Positions 7,368 through 15,877 of a stretch of 64,000 nt of DNA are shown here, piece after piece. This DNA is from an uncultured Flavobacteriaceae bacterium. GTDB lineage: Bacteria > Bacteroidota > Bacteroidia > Flavobacteriales > Flavobacteriaceae. A model generated the notes under the pieces. It was not told the origin of the DNA, searched no databases, and was given only the letters and a program-made list of their open reading frames with translations. Where the stretch lies: assembly GCA_947498845.1 (NCBI GenBank), contig CANMLX010000001.1:248001-312000 (forward strand). The letters run 5' to 3'. Numbering within the stretch: the first letter of the stretch is position 1; each line of letters begins with the position of its first letter. The translations under genes and the position numbers were made by a program.

Positions 7368-9530
7368 ATGTCAAAAATTAAATTTTACAAGCAATTTGAT
7401 GTCAAAGATTGTGGGCCGACCTGTTTGCGTATGATTGCTAAATATTACAGGAAAGAGGTTTCATTGGAAAAACTAAGGACTCTGAGTTACATTTCTAAAG
7501 ATGGTGTGACTTTAATGGGGTTGACGCATGCAGCTGAGAGTATCGGCTTAAAATCTTTTGTAACAGAAATAGATATTGATACTTTAATTAAAAAAGCTCC
7601 TCTTCCTTGTATTGTAACTTGGAATGGAAATCATTTAGTAGTAGTTCATCGAATAACGAAAAAGTATATATATGTTGCTGACCCTGGTTCTGGGTTACAT
7701 AAAATAGAATATCAAGCATTTCAAGAAAAGTGGAATAGCAAAAAAGATAAAGGAACTGTAGTTTTATTAAATCCCACTCCTAAGTTTTATGCAAACGATG
7801 AAGATGAAGAAAAAGCTACTTTTTCATATTTTATGAAGTATTTTTTTCCTCATAAAAACTTATTGATTCAACTCTTTTTTGCAATTGTCTTCTCTAGTCT
7901 AGTGAGTATTTTAACTCCATTTATTACACAATCAGTAGTTGATATTGGGATTTTAGGTAAAAACATAAATTTTATATATTTAATATTAGCTTCTCAATTT
8001 ATGCTAAAGACAGGAAGTGTAATGGTTAGTTTTATCCAAGCTTGGATTTCTCTTCATTTAAGTATTAGAATTAGTCTTTCTTTTGTTATTGGTTATGTCT
8101 CAAAATTAATGACAATGCCTATGAAATTTTTTGAATTGAAAAGTACAGGTGATATCTTAAAGAGAATTGGAGATAATTCTAGGATTGAAAGCTTTATTAA
8201 TCAAATGTTTTTTTCAATTGCTATATCGGTCTTTAATTTTATAATTTACTCCTTAATATTAGCTTATTATGATTATAAACTGTTTGTAGTTTTCCTCATT
8301 GGAAATCTTGCTTACATTGGCTGGGTTTTATTGTTTCTCAAAAAGAGGAGGAAATTTGATTATGAAAGTTTTGAGATTGGAGCAGAAAGCGAAAACAAAT
8401 TATTACAACTTGTTTATGGTTCGAGAGAAATTATACTAAATAACATACAAAAAGAAAAACGTTGGGAATGGGAAAAGGTTCAATCTAAAGCATACAAATT
8501 AAGTAAAAAAATATTGCTCCTAGGTCAATTTCAATCAACAGGAGCAACCATTATTAATTCTTTTTTTGGAATACTGATTAGTATAATGGTCTCATCTGCT
8601 GTTATTGATGGTGTAATTACATTTGGAATGATGCTATCTATTCAGTTTATTATGGGTCAAATAAAAGCCCCTTTGAAAGTTTTTTTAAACATGACGCATT
8701 CTTATCAGGACGCTAAAATAAGTTTAGAAAGATTAAGTGAAGTCGTTAATAATCAAGAAAAAAGTAAGAATATAAAAACTAATGATGTACCCAGTGAAAG
8801 TGATTTAGTTTTTGATAATGTTACTTTTAAGTATGAACAAGAATTCTCCGAGAATATTATAAAAGGGATTGACTTAAGAATCCCTTATAAATCAACTACA
8901 GCGATTGTTGGTACTAGTGGCAGCGGAAAAACTACATTACTAAAATTATTACTTAAGTTATATGAACCTAACAGTGGGGCAGTAAAAGTTGGGAATACAA
9001 ATTTAGATTCTATCTCTGATTATTATTGGAGGGAAGATTGTGGGGTTGTCATGCAAGACAGCTATATTTTTGACGATACTATTTTAAACAACATAGTGTT
9101 GAAAACACAACAAAAGGTAAACATTGAGTGGTTGAATAAGGTAGTAGAGATTGCTAATATAAAAGATTGGATAGAATCTCAACCTTTAAAATATCAAACT
9201 ACTATTGGAAGCCAAGGACAAGGTTTAAGTCAAGGACAAAAACAAAGATTATTCATTGCCAGAGCTTTGTATAAAAACCCATCATTCATATTTTTTGATG
9301 AAGCTACTAATTCATTAGATTCAGAGAATGAACGTATAATTATAAATAATTTGATTTCAGCAACGGAAAACAAAACAGTTGTTGTTATAGCTCATCGTCT
9401 TAGTACAATAAAAAATGCAGATAAAATTGTGGTTTTGGATGATGGAATGGTTTTAGAGGAAGGAACTCATGAGGAGTTATTAGAAAGGCAAAATCATTAT
9501 TATAATCTTGTAAATAATCAACTTTTATGA
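7368..9530 (+). CDS. C39 peptidase-containing ABC exporter
   Basis: This 720-aa exporter couples peptide cleavage to transport. The N-terminal C39 domain (1-130) is intact: DCGPTCL with catalytic C15, H88 in NHLVVVH, and D104 in VADPG. Six membrane helices span about 160-440. The nucleotide-binding domain has Walker A GTSGSGKTT (514-522), signature LSQGQKQR (619-626), Walker B ending FFDEAT (about 641-646) and an H-loop in IAHRLS. Family knowledge: such proteins cleave leader peptides after double glycine and export the mature peptide. It closes the cluster that begins at 1470, with the HlyD adaptor 4 bp upstream. The cargo is inferred to be the peptide at 1470-1895. Confidence 0.93.
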   Translation: MSKIKFYKQFDVKDCGPTCLRMIAKYYRKEVSLEKLRTLSYISKDGVTLMGLTHAAESIGLKSFVTEIDIDTLIKKAPLPCIVTWNGNHLVVVHRITKKYIYVADPGSGLHKIEYQAFQEKWNSKKDKGTVVLLNPTPKFYANDEDEEKATFSYFMKYFFPHKNLLIQLFFAIVFSSLVSILTPFITQSVVDIGILGKNINFIYLILASQFMLKTGSVMVSFIQAWISLHLSIRISLSFVIGYVSKLMTMPMKFFELKSTGDILKRIGDNSRIESFINQMFFSIAISVFNFIIYSLILAYYDYKLFVVFLIGNLAYIGWVLLFLKKRRKFDYESFEIGAESENKLLQLVYGSREIILNNIQKEKRWEWEKVQSKAYKLSKKILLLGQFQSTGATIINSFFGILISIMVSSAVIDGVITFGMMLSIQFIMGQIKAPLKVFLNMTHSYQDAKISLERLSEVVNNQEKSKNIKTNDVPSESDLVFDNVTFKYEQEFSENIIKGIDLRIPYKSTTAIVGTSGSGKTTLLKLLLKLYEPNSGAVKVGNTNLDSISDYYWREDCGVVMQDSYIFDDTILNNIVLKTQQKVNIEWLNKVVEIANIKDWIESQPLKYQTTIGSQGQGLSQGQKQRLFIARALYKNPSFIFFDEATNSLDSENERIIINNLISATENKTVVVIAHRLSTIKNADKIVVLDDGMVLEEGTHEELLERQNHYYNLVNNQLL

Positions 9531-9558
9531 TAACTTTTACTTCCCAGTTATAATGATT

Positions 9559-10686
9559 TTACTTCACCTTTTTTAAATCAACAGTACTGTTTTCATTTTC
9601 AACAGTTAAGCTAATAACGTTTCCATCTTCATCTTTATTAAAATCAAAAGCTTTATAGGTGCCCATTAAAGAAAATTCGTCTTTAGAAATAGAATAAATA
9701 GGAATATTGGTTTGTCCTTTAAATTCTTTAATTGCTAAATGCCCTTCATGAATAATTAAAGTAATGGCTTGTCCTGGAAATAACTCATAATCGCCTGTGT
9801 ACTTTTCAAGTACTTTTTCAGGTATAATAACGCCTCTTATCTTAAAGCTATGTAAAATACCCTTGGCGAAACCTCCAGGTTTTGAACTATTATGGCCAAA
9901 TCCTTCTTCAACACTAGTAAGCAAATTAAGCCCTTGATAATTATGTGCTTTAATTTGTTTTGCCATTTTTTCGTGTCTTTTTACATCATCTAATGAGCCC
10001 CAAACTAATGTTGCATTGGCATTTAAAGTTTTATTGGTTTCGTAATATTTATTTTCGTATTTAAAGGCCAATTCGTTATCATACCATAGTGAGGGGTTGC
10101 ATATAATGTAATTATGAAATAAATCTGGAGAATTAAATAAAACGTAGTGTGTGTAAAGACCTCCAAAAGAGTTTCCAGTAAGTGTTCTGTTATCACTTGA
10201 AGCTTTATATTCTCTTTCAATAAAAGGGATAATTTCTTTTCGTAATACTTTGGTAAATGTTTTGGCATCACCACTATTTTTTATTTGTGATAATGTAGTA
10301 GGCGTCATATCGTTTGCTCTTAAATCTGTATAGTTAGGAGATTCGCCTGCGTAAGATATGCCTATGATAATAATATTTGGAGCTAATCCATCGTATTTAA
10401 TTGTGTTGTACGTAGATACCGTATTGGTGAAATCCCATTGACCGTCTAAAAGATATAGTACAGGGTACTTTTTGTTTTTATCTTTATGGTAGGTGTCGGG
10501 TAAACTAACAAATAGTTTATAGCTTTTGGAATTAATCTCCGAATCTAAAAGTCGTGTTTCATGACCAGTATTTATTCCTTTATAGCGAATTTCGGCCGTA
10601 GTTTTAACTTCTTGCGCATTGCTAAAAGATAAACTAAAAGTTAAGAATAAAAATGTTAAGATGTGATTGATTTTAATGTATAACAT
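9559..10686 (-). CDS. Secreted esterase-family alpha/beta hydrolase
   Basis: This 375-aa protein has a signal peptide (hydrophobic to about residue 22, ending SFSNAQ). It is a putative esterase of the Esterase D/Fes type. Early beta strands include YPVLYLLDGQWDF, the nucleophile elbow is GNSFGG (GxSxG) near residue 170, and a late GFGHNSS supplies the likely catalytic His. The last 80 residues (from EKYTGDYEL) form a small beta-rich domain often appended to such enzymes. Siderophore esters, carbohydrate esters and lipids are all possible substrates. It is convergent with the export cluster, 28 bp from the exporter stop, with no obvious terminator between them. Confidence 0.8.
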   Translation of the reverse strand: MLYIKINHILTFLFLTFSLSFSNAQEVKTTAEIRYKGINTGHETRLLDSEINSKSYKLFVSLPDTYHKDKNKKYPVLYLLDGQWDFTNTVSTYNTIKYDGLAPNIIIIGISYAGESPNYTDLRANDMTPTTLSQIKNSGDAKTFTKVLRKEIIPFIEREYKASSDNRTLTGNSFGGLYTHYVLFNSPDLFHNYIICNPSLWYDNELAFKYENKYYETNKTLNANATLVWGSLDDVKRHEKMAKQIKAHNYQGLNLLTSVEEGFGHNSSKPGGFAKGILHSFKIRGVIIPEKVLEKYTGDYELFPGQAITLIIHEGHLAIKEFKGQTNIPIYSISKDEFSLMGTYKAFDFNKDEDGNVISLTVENENSTVDLKKVK

Positions 10687-10848
10687 GATATGATTATTGT
10701 TTTTTGATTGATGTTTACTTCTATAAGTCTATTCCCTTTTTGTTTTGTTACAGAGTGTGAACTAAAATATAGAAATAGGGATGAAAAAAGAAGGTTATTT
10801 GTGAAAAATGAGAGACTAATAGTTAGCACTTACGTATTTTTACAATCT

Positions 10849-11772
10849 ATGGGAATTAAGGAGAAATACACTGCATTAATAAAAACGGAAGCAAAACGCT
10901 TAGGTTTTATGTCTTGTGGTATAAGTAAAGCCCAATTTTTAGAAGAAGAAGCACCGCGTTTAGAGAAATGGTTAAACAATAATATGCATGGAGAGATGCG
11001 TTATATGGAAAACCATTTTGATAAACGATTAGATCCAACAAAATTAGTAGAGGATTCTAAAAGTGTGGTGTCATTATTGTTAAATTACTTTCCAGAAGAA
11101 GAACAATCTCAAAATTCCTTTAAAATATCTAAATATGCTTATGGCACAGATTATCATTTTGTTATTAAGGATAAGTTAAAGGTTTTGTTGCAATTTATTC
11201 AAGAAGAAATAGGTGAAGTTAGTGGGCGAGCATTTGTGGATTCTGCACCGGTACTGGATAAAGCTTGGGCTGCAAAAAGCGGATTAGGTTGGATTGGGAA
11301 ACACAGTAACCTTTTAACACAGCAAGTAGGATCGTTTTACTTTATTGCAGAGCTAATCATAGATTTGGAGTTAGAATACGACTCACCAACAACAGATCAT
11401 TGCGGGACATGTACAGCTTGTATTGATGCATGTCCTACACAAGCCATTGTAGAGCCTTATGTAGTCGATGGGAGTAAATGTATTTCTTATTTCACAATAG
11501 AATTAAAAGAAAACATCCCAACAGCGTTTAAAGGACAATTTGATGATTGGATGTTTGGCTGTGATGTATGTCAGGATGTATGCCCTTGGAATCGCTTTTC
11601 TAAACCACATAATGAGCCATTGTTTAATCCGCATCCTGAGTTATTGTCTATGACTAAAAAAGATTGGGAAGAGATCACAGAAGAGACATTTAGAAAAGTA
11701 TTTAAAAAATCGGCAGTAAAACGCACTAAGTTTTCTGGCTTAAAAAGGAATATTAGGTTTTTAAAAGATTAA
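10849..11772 (+). CDS. queG: Epoxyqueuosine reductase
   Basis: This enzyme performs the last step of queuosine synthesis in tRNA, reducing epoxyqueuosine to queuosine with cobalamin and iron-sulfur clusters. The cluster-binding cysteines are clear: [16 protein letters not shown], then [11 protein letters not shown]. The central stretch [17 protein letters not shown], then GLGWIGKH is diagnostic of the family. The frame is open from 10708, but the first 47 residues are not conserved-looking; the ATG at 10849 gives about 307 aa, the normal length. It is transcribed away from the esterase. Confidence 0.95.
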   Translation: MGIKEKYTALIKTEAKRLGFMSCGISKAQFLEEEAPRLEKWLNNNMHGEMRYMENHFDKRLDPTKLVEDSKSVVSLLLNYFPEEEQSQNSFKISKYAYGTDYHFVIKDKLKVLLQFIQEEIGEVSGRAFVDSAPVLDKAWAAKSGLGWIGKHSNLLTQQVGSFYFIAELIIDLELEYDSPTTDHCGTCTACIDACPTQAIVEPYVVDGSKCISYFTIELKENIPTAFKGQFDDWMFGCDVCQDVCPWNRFSKPHNEPLFNPHPELLSMTKKDWEEITEETFRKVFKKSAVKRTKFSGLKRNIRFLKD

Positions 11773-11861
11773 AAAGCGGTTTATATCGTATATAAGCTTA
11801 AAAATATTATGGTCTAAACTAGGATATTTATTTTTATGATATATTAACAAATAATAATCTT

Positions 11862-12144
11862 ATGAAACGAACATAAATTTTCATCATTTTAAAATTCACT
11901 TAAAGAAATGATTACAATTTATGTAATACCAGTTATATTTTGAATTTACTATAAAAGAAAATAATGATTTTTTTCTTTGTATGAATTAGAAAATTAAAGC
12001 ATAGCCGTAAGTTGCGGTTTCATTTAATAATGAAATAGAAAGGAAAAAAGGGTGTTTTACTGCAGTAAATTCAAAGTGTAAATGGTATAAGTTCCTTAAT
12101 GTATTCAAATTTTTTAAACATTCGGAAATCAAAAAAATAAACAG
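11862..12144 (+). promoter_or_regulatory. Leader region duplicated at 25129-25249
   Basis: The sequence before the gene at 12145 matches that before the gene at 25250. Both have GAAACGAACAT, then AATTTTC, and both end with AATGTATTCAAATTTTTT, an ATTC/GAAATC stretch and AAACAGATGAAAA at the start codon. Copy A here is interrupted by the 163-bp element at 11926-12087; copy B is not. The duplicated part could be a shared promoter and leader. Nothing coding was seen between 11773 and 12144. Confidence 0.6.
11926..12087. repeat. Palindromic MITE-like repeat, copy 1
   Basis: The terminal inverted repeats are ATACCAGTTATATTTTGAAT at the left and the reverse complement of ATACCATTTACACTTTGAAT at the right. 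The centre carries GCATAGCCGTAAGTTGCGG. It is flanked by TA. Removing the element with one TA restores collinearity with the paralogous region near 25190, which shows a true insertion. It has no coding capacity. Confidence 0.8.
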
Positions 12145-12846
12145 ATGAAAACAAAATTTTTAACAACCCTTTTGGTGTTATGTATAATGCAGTTGTCAAT
12201 CGCTCAAAACTGCGAAGATATTTCACCCTATAAACAAGGGATGAAATTGGAATACACCAATTACAATAAAAAGGGGAAAGAGAGGTCTATAGATAGTTAT
12301 GAGGTAACGGCGGTAAACACCAATAGTAATGGAGAGCTTGTTATAGAAATAGCATCTAAAACTAAGGCAAAGAAAAACAAAGAAGGCGTAGCAAGAAAAG
12401 ATATACTTAAGTGTGTAGATGGTAATTTTTATGTGGATATGGCAGGCTATTTAGCGCATCAAACAGATGAGCAAAAAAGTACATTACAAATTCAGGCAGA
12501 AGGCGATTTTTTAGAGTTTCCAGATAATTTAACCGAAGGTTTAGAATTAAAAGACGGTTATATTGAGTTAAAAATGGGCAATGGAGGAGGTGGTGCAGGT
12601 GTTGCTTTAGCTAACATGAAAGTTTTGAATAGAAAAGTAACTCAAAATACATCGTTCACAAATAAAGCAGGAACTTTTAACGCGTATAAAATGTCGTTTG
12701 ATTATGTGTTTACCTTGGGGTTTATAAAAGTTAGAGGATCTGGCATTGAATGGTACGTAAAAGGTATAGGTATCGTAAAAACAGAAAGCTATACTAAAAA
12801 AGGAAAATTACGCTGGACACGTGAGTTAACTAAAATTTATAAATAG
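12145..12846 (+). CDS. Secreted DUF3108/TapB-like protein
   Basis: This 233-aa protein has a clear signal peptide (MKTKFLTTLLVLCIMQLSIAQ). The mature part begins with C and the motif ISPYKQGMKLEYTNYNKKGK and is a beta-rich single domain; a late segment reads GTFNAYKMSFDY and ends with GIGIVKTESYTKKGKLRWTR. This pattern fits the DUF3108/TapB-like proteins common in Bacteroidota, whose members are periplasmic or surface proteins of unknown function. The Gly-rich GNGGGGAG in the middle is probably a loop. It stands alone, and its leader is shared with a TonB-like gene 13 kb away, which suggests common regulation (inference). Confidence 0.6.
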   Translation: MKTKFLTTLLVLCIMQLSIAQNCEDISPYKQGMKLEYTNYNKKGKERSIDSYEVTAVNTNSNGELVIEIASKTKAKKNKEGVARKDILKCVDGNFYVDMAGYLAHQTDEQKSTLQIQAEGDFLEFPDNLTEGLELKDGYIELKMGNGGGGAGVALANMKVLNRKVTQNTSFTNKAGTFNAYKMSFDYVFTLGFIKVRGSGIEWYVKGIGIVKTESYTKKGKLRWTRELTKIYK

Positions 12847-12908
12847 TGTATCTCTAATATAAAGCTTTAATTTTTAAGAAACACGTAAAAAAGCTTAGAA
12901 AGGATTGT

Positions 12909-12916
12909 TATATTTG
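12909..12916 (+). promoter_or_regulatory. -7 box for maeB (TATATTTG)
   Basis: TATATTTG matches TAnnTTTG exactly, 18 bp before the ATG of maeB. The -33 element is not obvious. Confidence 0.5.
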
Positions 12917-12934
12917 ATGTTTTAATAATCCATT

Positions 12935-15244
12935 ATGAACGAAGAAAGCAAACGAAGAGAGGCCCTTATATACCATGCAAAGCCTACACCGGGTAAAATA
13001 GAGATTGTTCCAACTAAAAAATATGCTACGCAGAGAGACTTGTCATTAGCTTACTCTCCAGGTGTGGCAGAGCCTTGTTTAGAGATTGAAAAAGATAAAA
13101 ACAATGCTTATAAATATACTGCAAAAGGAAATTTAGTCGCTGTAATTTCTAATGGTACAGCAGTGTTAGGATTGGGAAATATTGGTCCAGATGCATCTAA
13201 ACCCGTTATGGAAGGTAAAGGTCTTTTATTTAAGATTTTTGCAGATATCGATGTATTCGATATAGAAGTAGATACAGAGAATGTAGACGAATTTATCGAA
13301 ACTGTAAAAAATATTGCGCCTACTTTTGGAGGGATTAACCTTGAAGATATAAAAGCCCCAGAAGCATTTGAGATAGAAAAGCGTTTAAAAGCAGAACTAG
13401 ATATACCAGTGATGCACGACGATCAACATGGAACCGCTATTATTTCTGCAGCAGCCTTAATCAATGCTTTAGAAATAATAAATAAAAATATAGAGGATGT
13501 TAATATTGTTGTAAGTGGTGCTGGAGCTGCGGCAATTTCATGTTCACGTTTATACCAATCTTTTGGAGCAACACGAGAAAATTTAGTGATGTTGGATAGT
13601 AAAGGTGTTATTAGAAACGACAGAACTAATTTAACACCTCAGAAAGCTGAGTTTGCAACACACAGAAAAATAGATACACTAGAAGAAGCTATAAAAGATG
13701 CCGATGTGTTTATTGGCTTGTCTAAAGCAGATATTCTTACGCCAGAGATGCTGTTGCTTATGGCAAAAGATCCTATAGTTTTTGCTATGGCTAATCCCGA
13801 CCCAGAAATAAAATACCAGTTGGCTATAGACACCAGAGATGATATCATTATGGCAACAGGAAGAAGTGATCATCCTAATCAGGTAAATAATGTATTAGGG
13901 TTTCCATTTATTTTCAGAGGAGCTTTAGATGTAAGGTCTTCAGCAATAAACGAACCTATGAAAATGGCTGCGGTAAAAGCGTTAGCTAAATTAGCCAAAG
14001 AGCCAGTTCCAGAACAAGTAAATATAGCTTATGGAAAAACACGTCTAGCTTATGGAAGAGATTATATAATTCCAAAACCTTTTGATCCTAGATTAATAGC
14101 CGAAGTACCATTAGCCATAGCAAAAGCAGCCATGGAAAGTGGCGTAGCCAAACAGCCTATTAAAGATTGGGAGAAATATAAGGAAACTCTAAGGCAACGT
14201 TTAGGCTCAGATAATAAGCTGGTTAGGCTTTTGCTTAATAGAGCTAAGTTGGATCCTAAACGTGTTGTTTTTGCAGAAGCCGATCAACTAGCAGTACTTA
14301 AGGCTGCTCAAATTGCTTACGATGAGGGTATAGCAATTCCAATTTTATTAGGTAGAAAAGAAACTATAGAAAACCTTATGGCTGAAATTGATTTTGATGC
14401 CGATGTCGTTATTATAGATCCAAAGACCGAAGAAGAAAACGATCGTAAAAACAGGTATGCTAAAGTATATTGGGAGCAACGTAAACGTAAAGGTGTTACC
14501 TATTACTCGGCGCAGCGCTTAATGAGAGAGCGTAATTATTTTGCGGCCATGATGGTGAATTTAGGCGAAGCAGATGCTTTAATCTCTGGGTATTCACGTA
14601 ATTATCCCACAGTAGTAAAACCAATGTTGGAGCTAATAGGTATGGCAAAAGGAGCAAACAGAATAGCGACAACAAACGTAATGATGACAAAACGAGGGCC
14701 GCTGTTTTTAAGTGACACTTCAATTAATATAGAACCGACTTCCAGAGATTTATATACAATAACAAGAATGACATCTAAAGTGGTTAAAATGTTTGGATTA
14801 GAACCGGCTATAGCAATGATATCGTACTCAAACTTTGGGTCATCTAAAGACGAAAAAGCCTCTAAAGTAAGTGAAGCTGTGTCTCTTTTACATCGTTTTC
14901 AACCAGAATTACTAGTAGATGGGGAATTACAAACCGATTTTGCATTGAATGATGAAATGCTTCAAGATCAATTTCCATTTTCTAAACTGGCGGGAAAAAA
15001 AGTAAATACATTAATATTTCCTAATCTGGATTCGGCAAACATAACCTATAAGTTATTAAAAGAATTAAATGACGCCGAATCTATAGGACCTATTATGATG
15101 GGAATGCGAAAACCAGTTCACATTTTACAATTAGATGCTAGTGTAGATGAGATTGTTAACATGACTGCAATTGCAGTGATTGATGCGCAGCATAAAGAAA
15201 AATGGGAATTAGAAAAGGCGCTTTCTAATTTAGAAAAAGTTTAG
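12935..15244 (+). CDS. maeB: NADP-dependent malic enzyme (MaeB type)
   Basis: This 769-aa two-domain enzyme decarboxylates malate to pyruvate. Residues 1-420 are the malic enzyme domain, with AYSPGVAEPC, MHDDQHGTA and the nucleotide-binding VVSGAGAAAISC. Residues about 430-765 are a phosphotransacetylase-like domain (DPKRVVFAEAD, then MRERNYFAAMM, ADALISGYSRNYP). In MaeB proteins this domain has a regulatory rather than transferase role. The length is normal. It sits directly upstream of ruvA but has its own promoter-like box. Confidence 0.96.
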   Translation: MNEESKRREALIYHAKPTPGKIEIVPTKKYATQRDLSLAYSPGVAEPCLEIEKDKNNAYKYTAKGNLVAVISNGTAVLGLGNIGPDASKPVMEGKGLLFKIFADIDVFDIEVDTENVDEFIETVKNIAPTFGGINLEDIKAPEAFEIEKRLKAELDIPVMHDDQHGTAIISAAALINALEIINKNIEDVNIVVSGAGAAAISCSRLYQSFGATRENLVMLDSKGVIRNDRTNLTPQKAEFATHRKIDTLEEAIKDADVFIGLSKADILTPEMLLLMAKDPIVFAMANPDPEIKYQLAIDTRDDIIMATGRSDHPNQVNNVLGFPFIFRGALDVRSSAINEPMKMAAVKALAKLAKEPVPEQVNIAYGKTRLAYGRDYIIPKPFDPRLIAEVPLAIAKAAMESGVAKQPIKDWEKYKETLRQRLGSDNKLVRLLLNRAKLDPKRVVFAEADQLAVLKAAQIAYDEGIAIPILLGRKETIENLMAEIDFDADVVIIDPKTEEENDRKNRYAKVYWEQRKRKGVTYYSAQRLMRERNYFAAMMVNLGEADALISGYSRNYPTVVKPMLELIGMAKGANRIATTNVMMTKRGPLFLSDTSINIEPTSRDLYTITRMTSKVVKMFGLEPAIAMISYSNFGSSKDEKASKVSEAVSLLHRFQPELLVDGELQTDFALNDEMLQDQFPFSKLAGKKVNTLIFPNLDSANITYKLLKELNDAESIGPIMMGMRKPVHILQLDASVDEIVNMTAIAVIDAQHKEKWELEKALSNLEKV

Positions 15245-15257
15245 AAAATAATTTTAT

Positions 15258-15265
15258 TACATTTG
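15258..15265 (+). promoter_or_regulatory. -7 box for ruvA-sprA (TACATTTG)
   Basis: TACATTTG fits TAnnTTTG, 24 bp before the ruvA ATG. It lies in the only gap (45 bp) between maeB and ruvA. Confidence 0.5.
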
Positions 15266-15289
15266 GCAGGCTAAATATCATTCTCTTAA

Positions 15290-15871
15290 ATGATTACACA
15301 TATACAAGGTAAATTAATAGAAAAAAATCCAACAGATGTTGTTATAGATTGTAATGGTGTTGGCTATTTATTACATATTTCTCTACATACATTTTCTCAA
15401 ATCCCAGACAAAGAATTGTTAAAATTATATACGCACCTTCAAGTTAGAGAAGATGCGCATACGCTTTTTGGTTTTTCTTCTCTAGCAGAACGAGAGATTT
15501 TTAGACTATTAATTTCAGTAAGTGGTATAGGAGCAAGCACAGCAAGAACCATGTTGTCTTCTTTAACACCAAAACAAGTTCGAGAAGGAATAGCCTCCGA
15601 AGATGTGGCTTTAATACAGTCTATAAAAGGGATTGGAGCGAAAACCGCTCAACGTGTTATTATCGATCTAAAAGACAAGATTTTAAAGATTTATGATATT
15701 GATGAAAATTTAACTACCAAAGACAATACCAACAAGAATGAAGCGTTAACTGCTTTAGAAGTTCTTGGTTTTGCAAAGAAACAAGCAGAGCGTGTTGTGG
15801 ATAAAATTATAGCAGCAGAACCAGATTCGACCGTTGAAACTATTATAAAACTAGCCTTAAAAAACTTATAA
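15290..15871 (+). CDS. ruvA: Holliday junction branch migration protein RuvA
   Basis: This is the 193-aa DNA-binding subunit of the RuvAB branch-migration complex. The N-terminal OB-fold starts MITHIQGKLIEK and includes DCNGVGYLLHIS. Two helix-hairpin-helix motifs follow (LLISVSGIGASTAR and IKGIGAKTAQRVIIDLKDK). The C-terminal domain III (EALTALEVLGFAKKQAE) contacts RuvB. The length is typical. The sprA start lies 6 bp downstream, the usual flavobacterial arrangement. Confidence 0.97.
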   Translation: MITHIQGKLIEKNPTDVVIDCNGVGYLLHISLHTFSQIPDKELLKLYTHLQVREDAHTLFGFSSLAEREIFRLLISVSGIGASTARTMLSSLTPKQVREGIASEDVALIQSIKGIGAKTAQRVIIDLKDKILKIYDIDENLTTKDNTNKNEALTALEVLGFAKKQAERVVDKIIAAEPDSTVETIIKLALKNL

Positions 15872-15877
15872 GAGATT

